DNA from: Pseudomonadota bacterium
GTDB lineage: Bacteria > Pseudomonadota > Gammaproteobacteria > Xanthomonadales > Xanthomonadaceae
DNA: 64,000 nucleotides
Direction: 5' to 3'
Assembly (NCBI GenBank): GCA_018242445.1
Contig: JAFEBW010000028.1
Coordinates: forward strand, 62,001 to 126,000
Below the pieces are notes generated by a model. That model searched no databases. It saw only the letters and a list, made by a program, of their open reading frames with translations, and had not been told where the DNA came from. Each line of letters begins with the position of its first letter. The stretch's first letter is position 1. Shown piece after piece: positions 16,796-29,196 of the stretch. The position numbers and the translations under genes were made by a program.

Positions 16796-16835
16796 TGGTA
16801 TGGCATTATGGTACGCCGATTGTCTGAACAGATAC
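16796..16835 (-). promoter_or_regulatory. Candidate promoter/operator of the vapBC pair
   Basis: On the minus strand CATAAT (complement of 16805-16810) is a good -10 box. It is flanked by direct repeats TGGTA on the plus strand at 16796-16800 and 16809-16813, 13 bp apart, and a TCTGAACAGA palindrome lies at 16822-16831. Repeats over the -10 box fit repression by the ribbon-helix-helix antitoxin. The -35 box is not clear. Confidence 0.45.
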
Positions 16836-16969
16836 CAATTGCTTGGACGGTTGCACATCCCGCAGATGATTTTGCTCATCCCAAGGACACTCGCGCTTCG
16901 GCGGGCAATGAAAACAAGCGACCCATTCCTTGCCGGAGGTGCCTTGGCGTCATCGTGTCAAAATGCCGC

Positions 16970-18220
16970 ATGGAAAATCGCATCCACGATGTACTGATCG
17001 TCGGCGGCGGTCTCGTCGGCGCGAGCTTGGCGTGTGCGCTCGACGGCAGCGGGCTGGACGTGGCGCTGGTCGAAGCCGAACCGCCGCGAATGCCAATGAT
17101 CCCTGCCGCCGATGCGCGCAGCCTCGCGCTGGCGGCTGCGAGCCTGAACGTGCTCGAGGCGCTCGGCGTGCTGCGCCACCTGCCTGCGCCGCCCGCGCCG
17201 ATCCGCCGCATCCACGTCAGCCGTCGTGGCGATTTCGGTTCGGTGTTGCTGCGTGCGGACGAATACGGCCGCGATGCCTTCGGCGGCGTGGTCGCGGCAC
17301 CGGCTCTGGGTGCGGCCTTGCAGGCGCGCTTGGGTGAATTGCACGGCCTGCATCATCTTTCCGGTGCGAAGCTCGTCGCCCTGCGCGAAGGCGATGGCAC
17401 GCGCGAGGCGGACATCCAGCACGCCGATGCGTGCGTGACGCTCAAGGCGCGGCTCGTCGTCGGGGCCGATGGCACCGGCTCGTGCGTGCGCGAATCGCTG
17501 GGCATCGCGGCGACCACCCACGATTACACGCAGCACCTGTTCGCCGGCAGCGTGCGCGCTTCGCGGCCGTCCGACGGGCAGGCATGGGAGCGCTTCACCG
17601 AACACGGCCCGGTGGCGCTGCTGCCGCGCACGTCGGGCCCGCATCCAGCGAACACCTACGGCTGCATCTGCACGGTGCCGGCGGCTGACGCGCAGCGAGT
17701 GGCAGCCATGGATGACGCCGATTTTCTCGCCTTGCTGCAGGAGCGCTTCGGCTGGCGCGCCGGGCATTTTCTCGCGGTCGGCCGGCGTTCGGGCCATCGG
17801 CTGCGGCAATGCGTCGCCGCACGCCTGACGGCATCGCGTGCCGTGTTGTTGGGCAATGCCGCGCAGACCTTGCACCCCATCGGCGCGCAGGGCTTCAACC
17901 TCGGCCTGCGCGACGCGCTGACCCTGGCCGAGCTGGCGCGTGACGTGCGCGACGGCGATGTCGGCAGCGATGGACTGCTGGATGCCTACGCGCGACGGCG
18001 CGCGGCCGATCGCGCCGAGACGATGGCCTTCTCCGATGGATTGGCGCGGCTGACGTCCAACCCATCGCGGCCGCTGGGCCTGTTGCGATCGCTGGCGCTG
18101 GGCGCGGTCGGCGCCATGCCGGCGTGGCGCGCACGGCTTGCCGGCGGCGCGATGGGATTTCGTGGCCATGTGCCGGCATTGGCGTGCGATGGCGCGCCGC
18201 AAGCGGTGGCAACGCCATGA
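16970..18220 (+). CDS. ubiH: UbiH-like FAD-dependent ubiquinone hydroxylase
   Basis: A flavin monooxygenase of the UbiH/UbiI/UbiF group that hydroxylates the ring of a ubiquinone precursor, 416 residues. It has the N-terminal dinucleotide fold VLIVGGGLVGASLACAL, the middle motif RLVVGADGTGSCVRESLGI, and the C-terminal FAD signature LLGNAAQTLHPIGAQGFNLGLRDA. ATG 16970 gives MENRIHDVLIV, the normal start distance to the FAD fold. The stop overlaps the next hydroxylase start (ATGA), so the two are an operon. Assignment to UbiH rather than a paralogue is by neighbour order and is moderate. Confidence 0.85.
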   Translation: MENRIHDVLIVGGGLVGASLACALDGSGLDVALVEAEPPRMPMIPAADARSLALAAASLNVLEALGVLRHLPAPPAPIRRIHVSRRGDFGSVLLRADEYGRDAFGGVVAAPALGAALQARLGELHGLHHLSGAKLVALREGDGTREADIQHADACVTLKARLVVGADGTGSCVRESLGIAATTHDYTQHLFAGSVRASRPSDGQAWERFTEHGPVALLPRTSGPHPANTYGCICTVPAADAQRVAAMDDADFLALLQERFGWRAGHFLAVGRRSGHRLRQCVAARLTASRAVLLGNAAQTLHPIGAQGFNLGLRDALTLAELARDVRDGDVGSDGLLDAYARRRAADRAETMAFSDGLARLTSNPSRPLGLLRSLALGAVGAMPAWRARLAGGAMGFRGHVPALACDGAPQAVATP

Positions 18221-19428
18221 GCCGGCGCGATCGGTTCGACGTGGCCGTGGTCGGAGCGGGCATCGTCGGCAGCGCGGCAGCGCTCGCGTTCGCGCGCGAC
18301 GGCTTGCGCGTGGCGCTGGTCGAGCCGCGCGAGCCGCCCGCGTGGCGTACCGATGCAGCCGATCTGCGCGTGTTCGCACTGGCGCAGGATGGCATCGATC
18401 TGCTCGCCGATCTGGGCGTGTGGCCGGCCATCGCCGCGCACGCGCAACCGTATCGTGCGATGCGCGTATGGGATGCCGCAGGCGGCGGCGAACTGCGCTT
18501 CGACGCGCAGCGTTACGGGCGCGATGCGCTGGGCTGGATCGCCGAGCAGCGGCTCATCGTCGGTCGCCTGTGGGCCGCATTGCAGCACGCGGGCGTCGTC
18601 TTGCACTGTCCACGCCGCGTGGCGGCGATCGAAGGCAATCCTGCCGCGATGGCCAATGCGGCGCCGCAGACCGCGTTCGCCGACGAAGCGGTCACGCTGC
18701 TGCTCGACGACCATTCCCGGCTGCGCACGCGTCTGGTGGTTGCCGCCGATGGCGCGGAATCGAACGTGCGCGAACAGGCCGGAATCACGGTGTCCCGCCA
18801 CGATTACCGCCAGCGCGGACTCGTCGCCTTCGTCGAAACCGAAAGACCGCACGCGGACACCGCCTGGCAGCGCTTCCTGCCGACCGGCCCGGTCGCCTTC
18901 CTGCCGTTCCGCGATGGCCGCTGCTCGATCGTGTGGACGCTGCCGGATGCCGAAGCCGAGCGCTTGCTGGCGATCGACGATGCCGGTTTTTGCAGCGAAC
19001 TCACGCGCGCCTTCGATGCCACGCTGGGCGAGGTGACGACCGTGGCGCAACGTGCCGCGTTTCCGTTGCGCAGACAACTCGCCGCGCGCTTCGTCGTCGG
19101 GCGCATCGTGCTGTGCGGCGATGCCGCGCACGTCGTGCATCCGCTGGCAGGGCAGGGATTGAACGTCGGTTTGCGCGACGTGATCGCCCTGCGCGCAGCC
19201 GTGCGTGCGGACACACACGGCGACGCCGGGGCGCCGCACGCACTCGCCCGCTGGGCGCGCGAACGCCGCAGCGAGTCCGCGATCGCCGCCTACACCTTCG
19301 ACGGCATCAATCGCCTGTTCTCGAATGTCACCCTGCTGACCACGCTGGCACGCGGCCACTTGCTGGGCCTGGCCGGGCGTATTCCCGGGCTGGATGCCTT
19401 GCTGTGGAAGCGTGCGGCGGGGGTGTGA
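18217..19428 (+). CDS. UbiI/VisC-like FAD-dependent ubiquinone hydroxylase
   Basis: The second of two related flavin hydroxylases, 403 residues. It contains VAVVGAGIVGSAAALAFARDG, LVVAADGAESNVREQAGI and VLCGDAAHVVHPLAGQGLNVGLRD; the last matches the ubiquinone hydroxylase signature closely. Its start overlaps the ubiH stop by 4 bp. The pair should hydroxylate different ring positions in ubiquinone synthesis. It could equally be called UbiF or UbiM; only genetic or phylogenetic evidence would settle which carbon it acts on. Confidence 0.87.
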   Translation: MSRRDRFDVAVVGAGIVGSAAALAFARDGLRVALVEPREPPAWRTDAADLRVFALAQDGIDLLADLGVWPAIAAHAQPYRAMRVWDAAGGGELRFDAQRYGRDALGWIAEQRLIVGRLWAALQHAGVVLHCPRRVAAIEGNPAAMANAAPQTAFADEAVTLLLDDHSRLRTRLVVAADGAESNVREQAGITVSRHDYRQRGLVAFVETERPHADTAWQRFLPTGPVAFLPFRDGRCSIVWTLPDAEAERLLAIDDAGFCSELTRAFDATLGEVTTVAQRAAFPLRRQLAARFVVGRIVLCGDAAHVVHPLAGQGLNVGLRDVIALRAAVRADTHGDAGAPHALARWARERRSESAIAAYTFDGINRLFSNVTLLTTLARGHLLGLAGRIPGLDALLWKRAAGV

Positions 19429-19441
19429 TCTCGTGCCGTGA

Positions 19442-19978
19442 TTACCGCAACACCCTGCGCGCGCCCAGATAGCGCTCCCGCCAGTAATAGCCGTTGAGAT
19501 CGTCCAGCCGCACGGTGCCGCCGGTATTGGGTGCGTGCACGAAGCGGCCCTGGCCGACGTAGATGCCGACGTGATCGACCTGCGTGTCGCCGAAGAACAG
19601 CAGGTCGGCCGGGGCCAGATGGGCATCGCGGATGCGCGGCACCGGCAGTGCGGCGATGTCGCGGGCGGTGCGCGGCAGGGCGAGGTGGTCCATGTCGTGG
19701 AACACGAAGTTGACCAGCCCGCTGCAATCGAAACCGGTGGCGGGCGTGTTGCCGCCGTAGCGGTAAGGCGTGCCGACCAGGCCGATGGCGCGGATCAGCA
19801 CGGCGTTGGCCATGGATGGGTCGCTCGCGGGCACATCGACGATGGCGATGGGCGCAATCCGGTGGCCGGCCTCGCCGGATGGCCGCACGGCATGGCGTGA
19901 TCCACCGCAGGCGGCAAGCAGCAGGAGTGCCGCAAGCAGTGCAAGACGACCCAATCCGCGCAAGGCGATCGGCCTCAT
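19442..19978 (-). CDS. NlpC/P60-family cell-wall endopeptidase lipoprotein
   Basis: A 178-residue lipoprotein with a C-terminal NlpC/P60 cysteine peptidase domain that cuts D-Glu-mDAP type bonds in peptidoglycan peptides. The signal ends in LLLLAAC (lipid Cys near residue 24). The catalytic Cys is in TGFDCSGLVNFVF, the His in VDHVGIYVGQGRFVHAP. ATG 19978 is preferred because it gives a compact basic start (MRPIALRGLGRL) before the hydrophobic stretch. It is convergent with the ubiquinone genes and divergent from slyD. Confidence 0.9.
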   Translation of the reverse strand: MRPIALRGLGRLALLAALLLLAACGGSRHAVRPSGEAGHRIAPIAIVDVPASDPSMANAVLIRAIGLVGTPYRYGGNTPATGFDCSGLVNFVFHDMDHLALPRTARDIAALPVPRIRDAHLAPADLLFFGDTQVDHVGIYVGQGRFVHAPNTGGTVRLDDLNGYYWRERYLGARRVLR

Positions 19979-20129
19979 GGGTGTCTGCCGTGGCGCGATC
20001 CGCGCTGGCGCGCGCCCGCACTGCCCGCGATAATGCACTGTCCGTTGCGCAGTCTGCTTCTGCATGCGGCATAGCTTGCCGCGTCGCGGCGTCGACGTCA
20101 CCCATCCATCGTTTCGGTACCCCATTCCC

Positions 20130-20612
20130 ATGAAAATCGACAAGAACTCCGTTGCCCGCATCCATTATTCCGTCGCCGAGACCGGCGGCAGCGCCATCGA
20201 GGACTCGCGCATCGGCGAGCCGATATCCGTCCTCGTCGGCCATCGCAATGTCATCCCGGGCTTGGAAAACGCCCTGATCGGGCGCGAGGTGGGCGAGCGT
20301 TTCGAGGTCACGGTGCCGCCGGAGGAAGGCTATGGCCCGCGCCATGCCAACGCCATCCAGCGCCTGCCGAAAAAGGTGTTCCAGAAGAATGCGGTGCTCA
20401 AGCCCGGCGAGGTGGTGTTGATCCAGACCCGCGAGGGCCAGCGCGCGGTGGTCGTGCACAAGGTCGGCATGACCGTGGTGGACGTGGACATCAATCACCC
20501 GATGGCCGGCAAGACGCTCACCTTCGACATCGAGGTGATGGACGTGCGCGAAGGCAGCGCCGAGGAAATCGCGCACGGCCATGCGCATGGCGATGGCGGG
20601 CACCAGCACTGA
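20130..20612 (+). CDS. slyD: SlyD-type FKBP peptidyl-prolyl isomerase
   Basis: A 160-residue cytoplasmic prolyl isomerase and chaperone. The FKBP core is split by the insert-in-flap domain: VARIHYSVAETGG then NVIPGLENALIGREVGERFE, the IF domain with RLPKKVFQKN, and VDINHPMAGKTLTFDIEV. The C-terminus is short and His-rich (HGHAHGDGGHQH), so it may bind nickel or other metals, though it lacks the long Cys/His tail of E. coli SlyD. Confidence 0.92.
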   Translation: MKIDKNSVARIHYSVAETGGSAIEDSRIGEPISVLVGHRNVIPGLENALIGREVGERFEVTVPPEEGYGPRHANAIQRLPKKVFQKNAVLKPGEVVLIQTREGQRAVVVHKVGMTVVDVDINHPMAGKTLTFDIEVMDVREGSAEEIAHGHAHGDGGHQH

Positions 20613-20673
20613 CTTGCCCTCGCGCACGATGAGGAGGCAACCGCCGTTTTCCCGAGGCTGAAACGAATTCGCC

Positions 20674-21960
20674 ATGGATCGATCCAACGCATCACCGGCT
20701 GCCCGGGCATCAGCCCCTTCGGCCGACGTGCTCGTCATCGGCGGCGGCGTGATCGGGCTGTGCTGCGCGCTGGAACTGCAGCGCGCCGGGCGGCAGGTGC
20801 GCATCGTGGAAAAGAACACCATCGGCTCGGGCAGTTCGCACGGCAACTGCGGCACCATCACGCCCAGCCATGCCGAGCCGCTGGCGATGCCGGGCGTCGT
20901 CGCCAAGGGCCTGCGCTGGATGTTCCGGGCCGATGCGCCGCTGTACATCGCGCCGCGTTTCGATCCGGCGCTGTGGAGATGGCTGTGGCGCTTTGCGCGG
21001 CGTTGCAATGCACGCGACGTGCGCGCGGCGACAGAGGCGAAATCCGCGCTGTTGCAAGCCTCGCGAGCGCTGCTCGAAACCTTCGTGCGCGAACGCGCGC
21101 TGGCCTGCGAATTCGAGACGCGCGGCCTGCTGTACGCCTATACGGATCCACGCCAGCGCGATGCCGACCTGGCCGACCTGCCGTGGTTGCGCGAGGTCGG
21201 CATCCACGCCGAACCCTGGGATGCGGCGCGCATGCAAGCCGAGGAACCGGCATTGCGCGATGACGTGATCGGCGGGCTGCTGTTCCCGGGCGACGCCAGC
21301 CTGCGCCCGGATCGCTACGTGGCCGAACTGGAACGGCTGGCGCGCGCAGCCGGCATCCAGATCGTCGAGCACTGCGGCGTGACCGGTTTTCGCCGCGAGC
21401 GAGGGCGGGTGGTCGGCATCGACACCACGCGCGGCCCGCAGCGCGGCCGCGACGTGCTGCTGGCCGCCGGCGCGTGGTCGCCGCTGCTGTCCGGGCAACT
21501 GGGATTGGCCCTGCCGATCCAGCCCGGCAAGGGCTATTCGATCACCTTCGACGCGCAGCGCCGGCCGCCTTCGCGCCCCCTGGTGCTGCGTGAACGCAGC
21601 GTGTGCGTGACCGCGTGGGGCAGCGGCTTCCGCCTCGGCAGCACGATGGAGTTCTCCGGCTACGACGACAGCCTCAACCGCATCCGCCTGGACGCGCTGG
21701 TGCGCGGCGCCGGCGAGTACCTGCGCGAGCCGCCGACCGGTGCGCGCATCGAGGAGTGGTACGGCTGGCGGCCGATGACCTTCGACGACGTGCCGATCCT
21801 CGGCCGCGCACCGGGCAGCGACAACCTGTGGCTGGCCACCGGCCACGGCATGCTGGGTGTGAGCATGTCGATGGCGACCGGGCGGCTGATGGCGGATCTG
21901 ATCTGCGGGCGCGAGCCGATCGTCGATCCGGCACCGTATGCGGCTACGCGATTTGGCTGA
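20674..21960 (+). CDS. DadA-like FAD-dependent amino-acid dehydrogenase
   Basis: A 428-residue flavoprotein of the DAO superfamily. The N-terminal FAD fold is VLVIGGGVIGLCCALELQRAG, followed by GSGSSHGNCGTITPSHAEPL, and the C-terminus has WYGWRPMTFDDVPILGRAP and ATGHGMLGVSMSMATGRLMADL. This matches D-amino-acid dehydrogenases and the related D-hydroxyproline dehydrogenase. The first 18 residues are a Ser/Ala-rich extension before the fold. It is followed, after a repeat island, by a HutG-like hydrolase, so an amino-acid catabolic role is likely; the exact substrate is not readable. Confidence 0.82.
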   Translation: MDRSNASPAARASAPSADVLVIGGGVIGLCCALELQRAGRQVRIVEKNTIGSGSSHGNCGTITPSHAEPLAMPGVVAKGLRWMFRADAPLYIAPRFDPALWRWLWRFARRCNARDVRAATEAKSALLQASRALLETFVRERALACEFETRGLLYAYTDPRQRDADLADLPWLREVGIHAEPWDAARMQAEEPALRDDVIGGLLFPGDASLRPDRYVAELERLARAAGIQIVEHCGVTGFRRERGRVVGIDTTRGPQRGRDVLLAAGAWSPLLSGQLGLALPIQPGKGYSITFDAQRRPPSRPLVLRERSVCVTAWGSGFRLGSTMEFSGYDDSLNRIRLDALVRGAGEYLREPPTGARIEEWYGWRPMTFDDVPILGRAPGSDNLWLATGHGMLGVSMSMATGRLMADLICGREPIVDPAPYAATRFG

Positions 21961-22048
21961 TGCCCGTCGCTCGGTGCTTCATCGCTCGCGCATGTTCGTC
22001 TCGACCACGGCAGGGCATTTTCATCGCACACCATCGTCGTCAGTTCGC

Positions 22049-22177
22049 CCCTCATCCGCCCCCGGATCAAGTCCGGGGCAGGCTCTTCGGGCACCTTCTC
22101 CCGAAGGGAGAAGGAAGTGGAAATTGCCTCTCCCTCCGGGAGAGGCCGACGCGCCGCAGGCGCGGCGGGTGAGGGAA
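22049..22177. repeat. REP-like repeat island, family B plus a CCCCGGATCAAGTCCGGGG hairpin
   Basis: Three hairpins in a row: CCCCGGAtcaaGTCCGGGG, CCTTCTCCCgaagGGAGAAGG and CCTCTCCCtccGGGAGAGG, followed by a GCGCCGCAGGCGCGGCGGGTGAGGG foot. They fill most of the gap between the DadA-like gene and the HutG-like gene. Members of the same family occur at 11.7, 50.1, 50.5 and 53.2 kb. Confidence 0.8.
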
Positions 22178-22240
22178 TGTCCTTCTCGATCATAGAAAGT
22201 CATGAATCCTTTGATAATCCATCCACCGCATATGGCTCCC

Positions 22241-23017
22241 ATGTCGATCTTCCAACTCCACCAAGGCACCATCCCGATGCTGGTCAGCCTGCCGCACGAT
22301 GGCACCGCGCTGCCGGAATCGCTCGCCGCGCGCATGACCCCGACCGCGCAACGGGTGCCGGATACCGATTGGCACGTCGCGCGCCTGTACGCCTTCGCGC
22401 GCACGATGGGCGCGAGCGTGATCGTGCCGAAGTATTCGCGCTATGTGGTCGATCTGAACCGCCCGCCGGACGATATCTCGCTGTATCCCGGGCAAAATAC
22501 CACCGGCCTGTGCCCGAGCGTGCAATTCAGCGGCGAGCCGGTGTATCGGGAGGGGCAGACACCGGCTCCCGACGAGATCGCCGCGCGGGTGGAAACGTAC
22601 TGGCGCCCGTACCACGAAGCGCTGCGCGATGAGCTGGAGCGCATCCGCGCACTGCATGGCCGCGTGCTGCTGTGGGAGGGTCATTCGATCCGCGGCGAGG
22701 TGCCCTTCCTGTTCGATGGCCGTCTGCCGGATTTCAACGTCGGCACGGCCGGCGGCGCGAGTTGCGCGGCGGCCGTGCAGCAGCGCATCGCCGCCGTGCT
22801 GGAAGCGCAATCGGGCTACGACTTCGTGCTCAACGGCCGCTTCAAGGGGGGCTACATCACCCGCCATTACGGCGACCCGGCGCATGGCATCGGTGCGGTG
22901 CAACTGGAGATCAGCCAGCGCATCTACATGGACGAGGCCACGTTCGCGTGGGACGAGGCGAAGTCCGCTGCGGCGCAGACGGTCATCCAGAGCCTGATCG
23001 AGGCGGCGCTGGGGTAG
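22241..23017 (+). CDS. hutG: N-formylglutamate deformylase-like amidohydrolase
   Basis: A 258-residue N-formylglutamate amidohydrolase, expected to release formate and glutamate. The family pattern LVSLPHDGTALPESLA and YSRYVVDLNRPPDDISLYPG is present, with VLLWEGHSIRGEVPFLFDG and GRFKGGYITRHYGDP. I chose ATG 22241 (MSIFQLHQGT), which gives the family's normal N-terminus; ATG 22202 and 22232 are in the same frame and none has a clear ribosome site. No other hut gene is near, so histidine degradation is not implied by context. Confidence 0.85.
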   Translation: MSIFQLHQGTIPMLVSLPHDGTALPESLAARMTPTAQRVPDTDWHVARLYAFARTMGASVIVPKYSRYVVDLNRPPDDISLYPGQNTTGLCPSVQFSGEPVYREGQTPAPDEIAARVETYWRPYHEALRDELERIRALHGRVLLWEGHSIRGEVPFLFDGRLPDFNVGTAGGASCAAAVQQRIAAVLEAQSGYDFVLNGRFKGGYITRHYGDPAHGIGAVQLEISQRIYMDEATFAWDEAKSAAAQTVIQSLIEAALG

Positions 23018-23022
23018 GGATC

Positions 23023-23040
23023 ATCTTCGCAGTCGAAGAT
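23023..23040. terminator. Hairpin between convergent hutG and the MFS gene
   Basis: The palindrome ATCTTCG-cagt-CGAAGAT lies between the two convergent stop codons and touches the stop of the minus-strand gene. It has no clear T-run on either side, so it is a weak terminator candidate. Confidence 0.35.
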
Positions 23041-24338
23041 CAGGACGCCTGCCGCAGTTCCCGGAGCTTGGGCAGGAACCACGCCAGCAGGCCGATCGCC
23101 GGCAGCCAGGCGCAGATCGCATACACCTGTTCGATGCCGATGCGATCGGCCACCACGCCCAGCACCGCCGCACCCAGACCGCCCAGACCGAAGGCCAGCC
23201 CGTAGAAGATTCCGGCCACCATGCCGGTGCGGCCGGGCACGAGTTCCTGCGCGTACACGATGATCGCGGGGAAGGCCGAGGCGATGATCAGGCCGATCAC
23301 CGCGGTCAGGGCGGTCGTCCAGAACAGGTTGGCGTGCGGCAGCAGCGCGGTGAACGGCAGCACGCCGAGGATCGACCACCAGATCACGTAGCGCCGGCCG
23401 ATGCGGTCGCCGATCGGGCCGCCAGCCAGGGTACCCACGGCGACCGCGCCGAGGAACACGAACAGGTGCAACTGCGCGCCGCGCGCATCCAGATGGAATT
23501 TCTCCATCAGATAGAAGGTGTAATAGCTCGACAGGCTGGAGAGGTAGAAGTACTTGGAGAACAGCAGCACGACCAGCACGACCATCGCCCACATCACTTT
23601 CCGGCGCGGCAGCGAAACCTGGTTGCGGTTGGATTTTGCCGCCTTGCGATGCGCCGACACATGCGCGCGATACCAGCCGCCGACGCGGGTGAGCAACACG
23701 ATGGCGAGCAAGGCGGCGATCGCGAACCACGCCACGCTGGCTTGCCCGCGCGGCATCACCACGAAGGCCGCCAGCAGCGGGCCGAACGAGGAGCCGAGGT
23801 TGCCGCCGACCTGGAACACCGATTGCGCCAAGCCGTGCTGTCCGCCGGAGGCCATCTTCGCCACCCGCGAGGACTCGGGATGGAAGATCGACGAGCCGGT
23901 GCCCACCATCGCCGCGGCCAGCAGCAGCACCGGGAAGCTCGGCGCATGCGCCAGCAGCAGCAGCCCGGACAGCGTGCAGCCCATGCCCAGCGCCAGCGAG
24001 TACGGCATCGGGCGCTTGTCGGTGTACACGCCCACCACCGGCTGCAGCAGCGAGGCCGTGCACTGGAACACCAGCGTGATCAATCCGACCTGCGCGAAGC
24101 TGAGATCGAAATTGGCCTTGAGCAGCGGGTAGATCGCCGGCAACAACGACTGGATCATGTCGTTGAGCAAGTGGCAGAAGCTCAGCATCAGCAGCACCGG
24201 CATGGCGGTGCGGGCGACGGTTTCCGCGGGCGTGGCGGTATCGCCCACCAGTGCAACAGTCGGCGAAACGGGCGAATCCTCGACCGGCGAGGCGGTGGTG
24301 CGCAGGTTCATGGGTGTATTGAACCGCATCGGGAGCAT
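23040..24338 (-). CDS. MFS transporter of the fosmidomycin-resistance (Fsr) type
   Basis: A 12-span major facilitator of about 432 residues. The Fsr-like features are SFCHLLNDMIQSLLPAIYP near the start, STGSSIFHPESSRVA-like GTGSSIFHPESSRVA, and QSVFQVGGNLGSSFGPLLAAF. It should be a proton-driven drug exporter; fosmidomycin is only the name of the family's founding substrate. Starts at 24338, 24329 and 24311 are all in frame and none has a good ribosome site, so the first 10 residues are uncertain. It is convergent with hutG. Confidence 0.85.
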   Translation of the reverse strand: MLPMRFNTPMNLRTTASPVEDSPVSPTVALVGDTATPAETVARTAMPVLLMLSFCHLLNDMIQSLLPAIYPLLKANFDLSFAQVGLITLVFQCTASLLQPVVGVYTDKRPMPYSLALGMGCTLSGLLLLAHAPSFPVLLLAAAMVGTGSSIFHPESSRVAKMASGGQHGLAQSVFQVGGNLGSSFGPLLAAFVVMPRGQASVAWFAIAALLAIVLLTRVGGWYRAHVSAHRKAAKSNRNQVSLPRRKVMWAMVVLVVLLFSKYFYLSSLSSYYTFYLMEKFHLDARGAQLHLFVFLGAVAVGTLAGGPIGDRIGRRYVIWWSILGVLPFTALLPHANLFWTTALTAVIGLIIASAFPAIIVYAQELVPGRTGMVAGIFYGLAFGLGGLGAAVLGVVADRIGIEQVYAICAWLPAIGLLAWFLPKLRELRQAS

Positions 24339-24459
24339 GGTTGCAGTGTCGATGGATGAAAAGCTGCGTCGCAAGCGAGCAATGGATGGTGTCAGGCAGG
24401 CGATGCTTTCACCCTTGTTGCCGCATACACGAAGTTGAATATGCAGTGGCTGCAGGCCT

Positions 24460-24548
24460 GTCCTTCTTCTGCCGGGAGAAGAGCCTGCCCCCGAAGAGCT
24501 TCTGATCGGGGGTGGCGCGAAGCGCCGGAGGAGGGGCAATCCGGCAGC
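24460..24548. repeat. Palindromic repeat island upstream of the MFS gene
   Basis: Several nested hairpins are visible: CCCCCG at 24488-24493 pairs with CGGGGG at 24507-24512, and GGCGC-gaa-GCGCC follows at about 24513-24526. The block resembles other repeats in the window in its composition and position between genes, but not one family exactly. It fills the gap between the MFS start and the parE stop. Confidence 0.6.
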
Positions 24549-24566
24549 GACCCACGAACACCAACC

Positions 24567-26817
<2,251 letters not shown>

Positions 26818-27102
26818 ATGCGCCGACTGATGCTTGCCTTGTCGATCGCCAGTTTCATCGCCTCCCCCGTCGCCCTCGCCCAAGGCCGCCATTCGGCCGC
26901 TGCCAAAGCCCATCACCCGCACACCGCGCAGGCACGCGCGGCAAGCCATGACCGCGCCAGGTCGCACCGCACCGCCCGCGCCGAGCGGCTGGAGAACGCC
27001 GACCGCTCGCACCGGCTGGCCTATGCCCCGCGCAACCGTCACCACGAGAGCAACCAGCCGCGCGTGGCCGACGAGGAAGAGTTGGCCATCCCCGAGCAGT
27101 GA
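26818..27102 (+). CDS. Small exported His/Arg-rich protein of unknown function
   Basis: A 94-residue protein with a clear signal peptide (MRRLMLALSIASFIASPVALA, cleavage expected before QGRHS). The mature part of about 73 residues is rich in His, Arg and Ala with no cysteine and ends in an acidic DEEELAIPEQ. CAGGAG lies 8 bases before ATG 26818. It could be a periplasmic nucleic-acid or metal-binding peptide, but no family is recognised. A strong terminator follows at 27126. Confidence 0.65.
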   Translation: MRRLMLALSIASFIASPVALAQGRHSAAAKAHHPHTAQARAASHDRARSHRTARAERLENADRSHRLAYAPRNRHHESNQPRVADEEELAIPEQ

Positions 27103-27125
27103 TCCAGCGCTCGCCGTGAAATTCC

Positions 27126-27159
27126 GATGCCCCGCCCCCCGCGGGGCATCGTCGTTTTT
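27126..27159 (+). terminator. Rho-independent terminator after the small exported gene
   Basis: Stem GATGCCCCGC-cccc-GCGGGGCATC (27126-27150) followed by GTCGTTTTT. It lies 23 bases after the stop of the small gene and about 80 bases before pyrG, separating the two transcripts. Confidence 0.88.
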
Positions 27160-27209
27160 GCGTCCCGATTTCGTGGCTTTGGCTCGCGGGCTCGGCGCGC
27201 AACCTGTAG

Positions 27210-28898
<1,689 letters not shown>

Positions 28899-28973
28899 GC
28901 AAGAGTGCGGCGCAGGCAACCATTGTTTTTGCTCCCGGCACCGGAATCAACGATCCGTGGAACGGAGAACCAG

Positions 28974-29092
28974 CTCCTTCCCCCGCTTGCGGGGGAAGGT
29001 TGGGATGGGGGCGAGAATTTTCCGTGGATTACTCGGAGAAAACTTGGAGTCCGCCCCCACCCTGTCCCTCCCCCGCAAGCGGGGGAGGGGAT
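28974..29092. repeat. Inverted pair of family A REP elements (REPIN-like) between pyrG and kdsA
   Basis: Unit 1 (about 28974-29015) is CTTCCCCCGCTTGCGGGGGAAG with a GTTGGGATGGGGGCGAG foot. Unit 2 (about 29050-29092) is its inverse, CGCCCCCACCC foot first and then CCTCCCCCGCAAGCGGGGG. The two are head-to-head with about 34 bases between. This is the clearest REP doublet in the window. Confidence 0.88.
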
Positions 29093-29196
29093 TGGAACTG
29101 CATGCAACGAACGTTTCCGGGGCAACAGACGATCGGATCGCAATTGACAAGCGTCTCTTTCGTTTGCAGGAAAAGCTTGCTCTGGAAGCACAGGCC

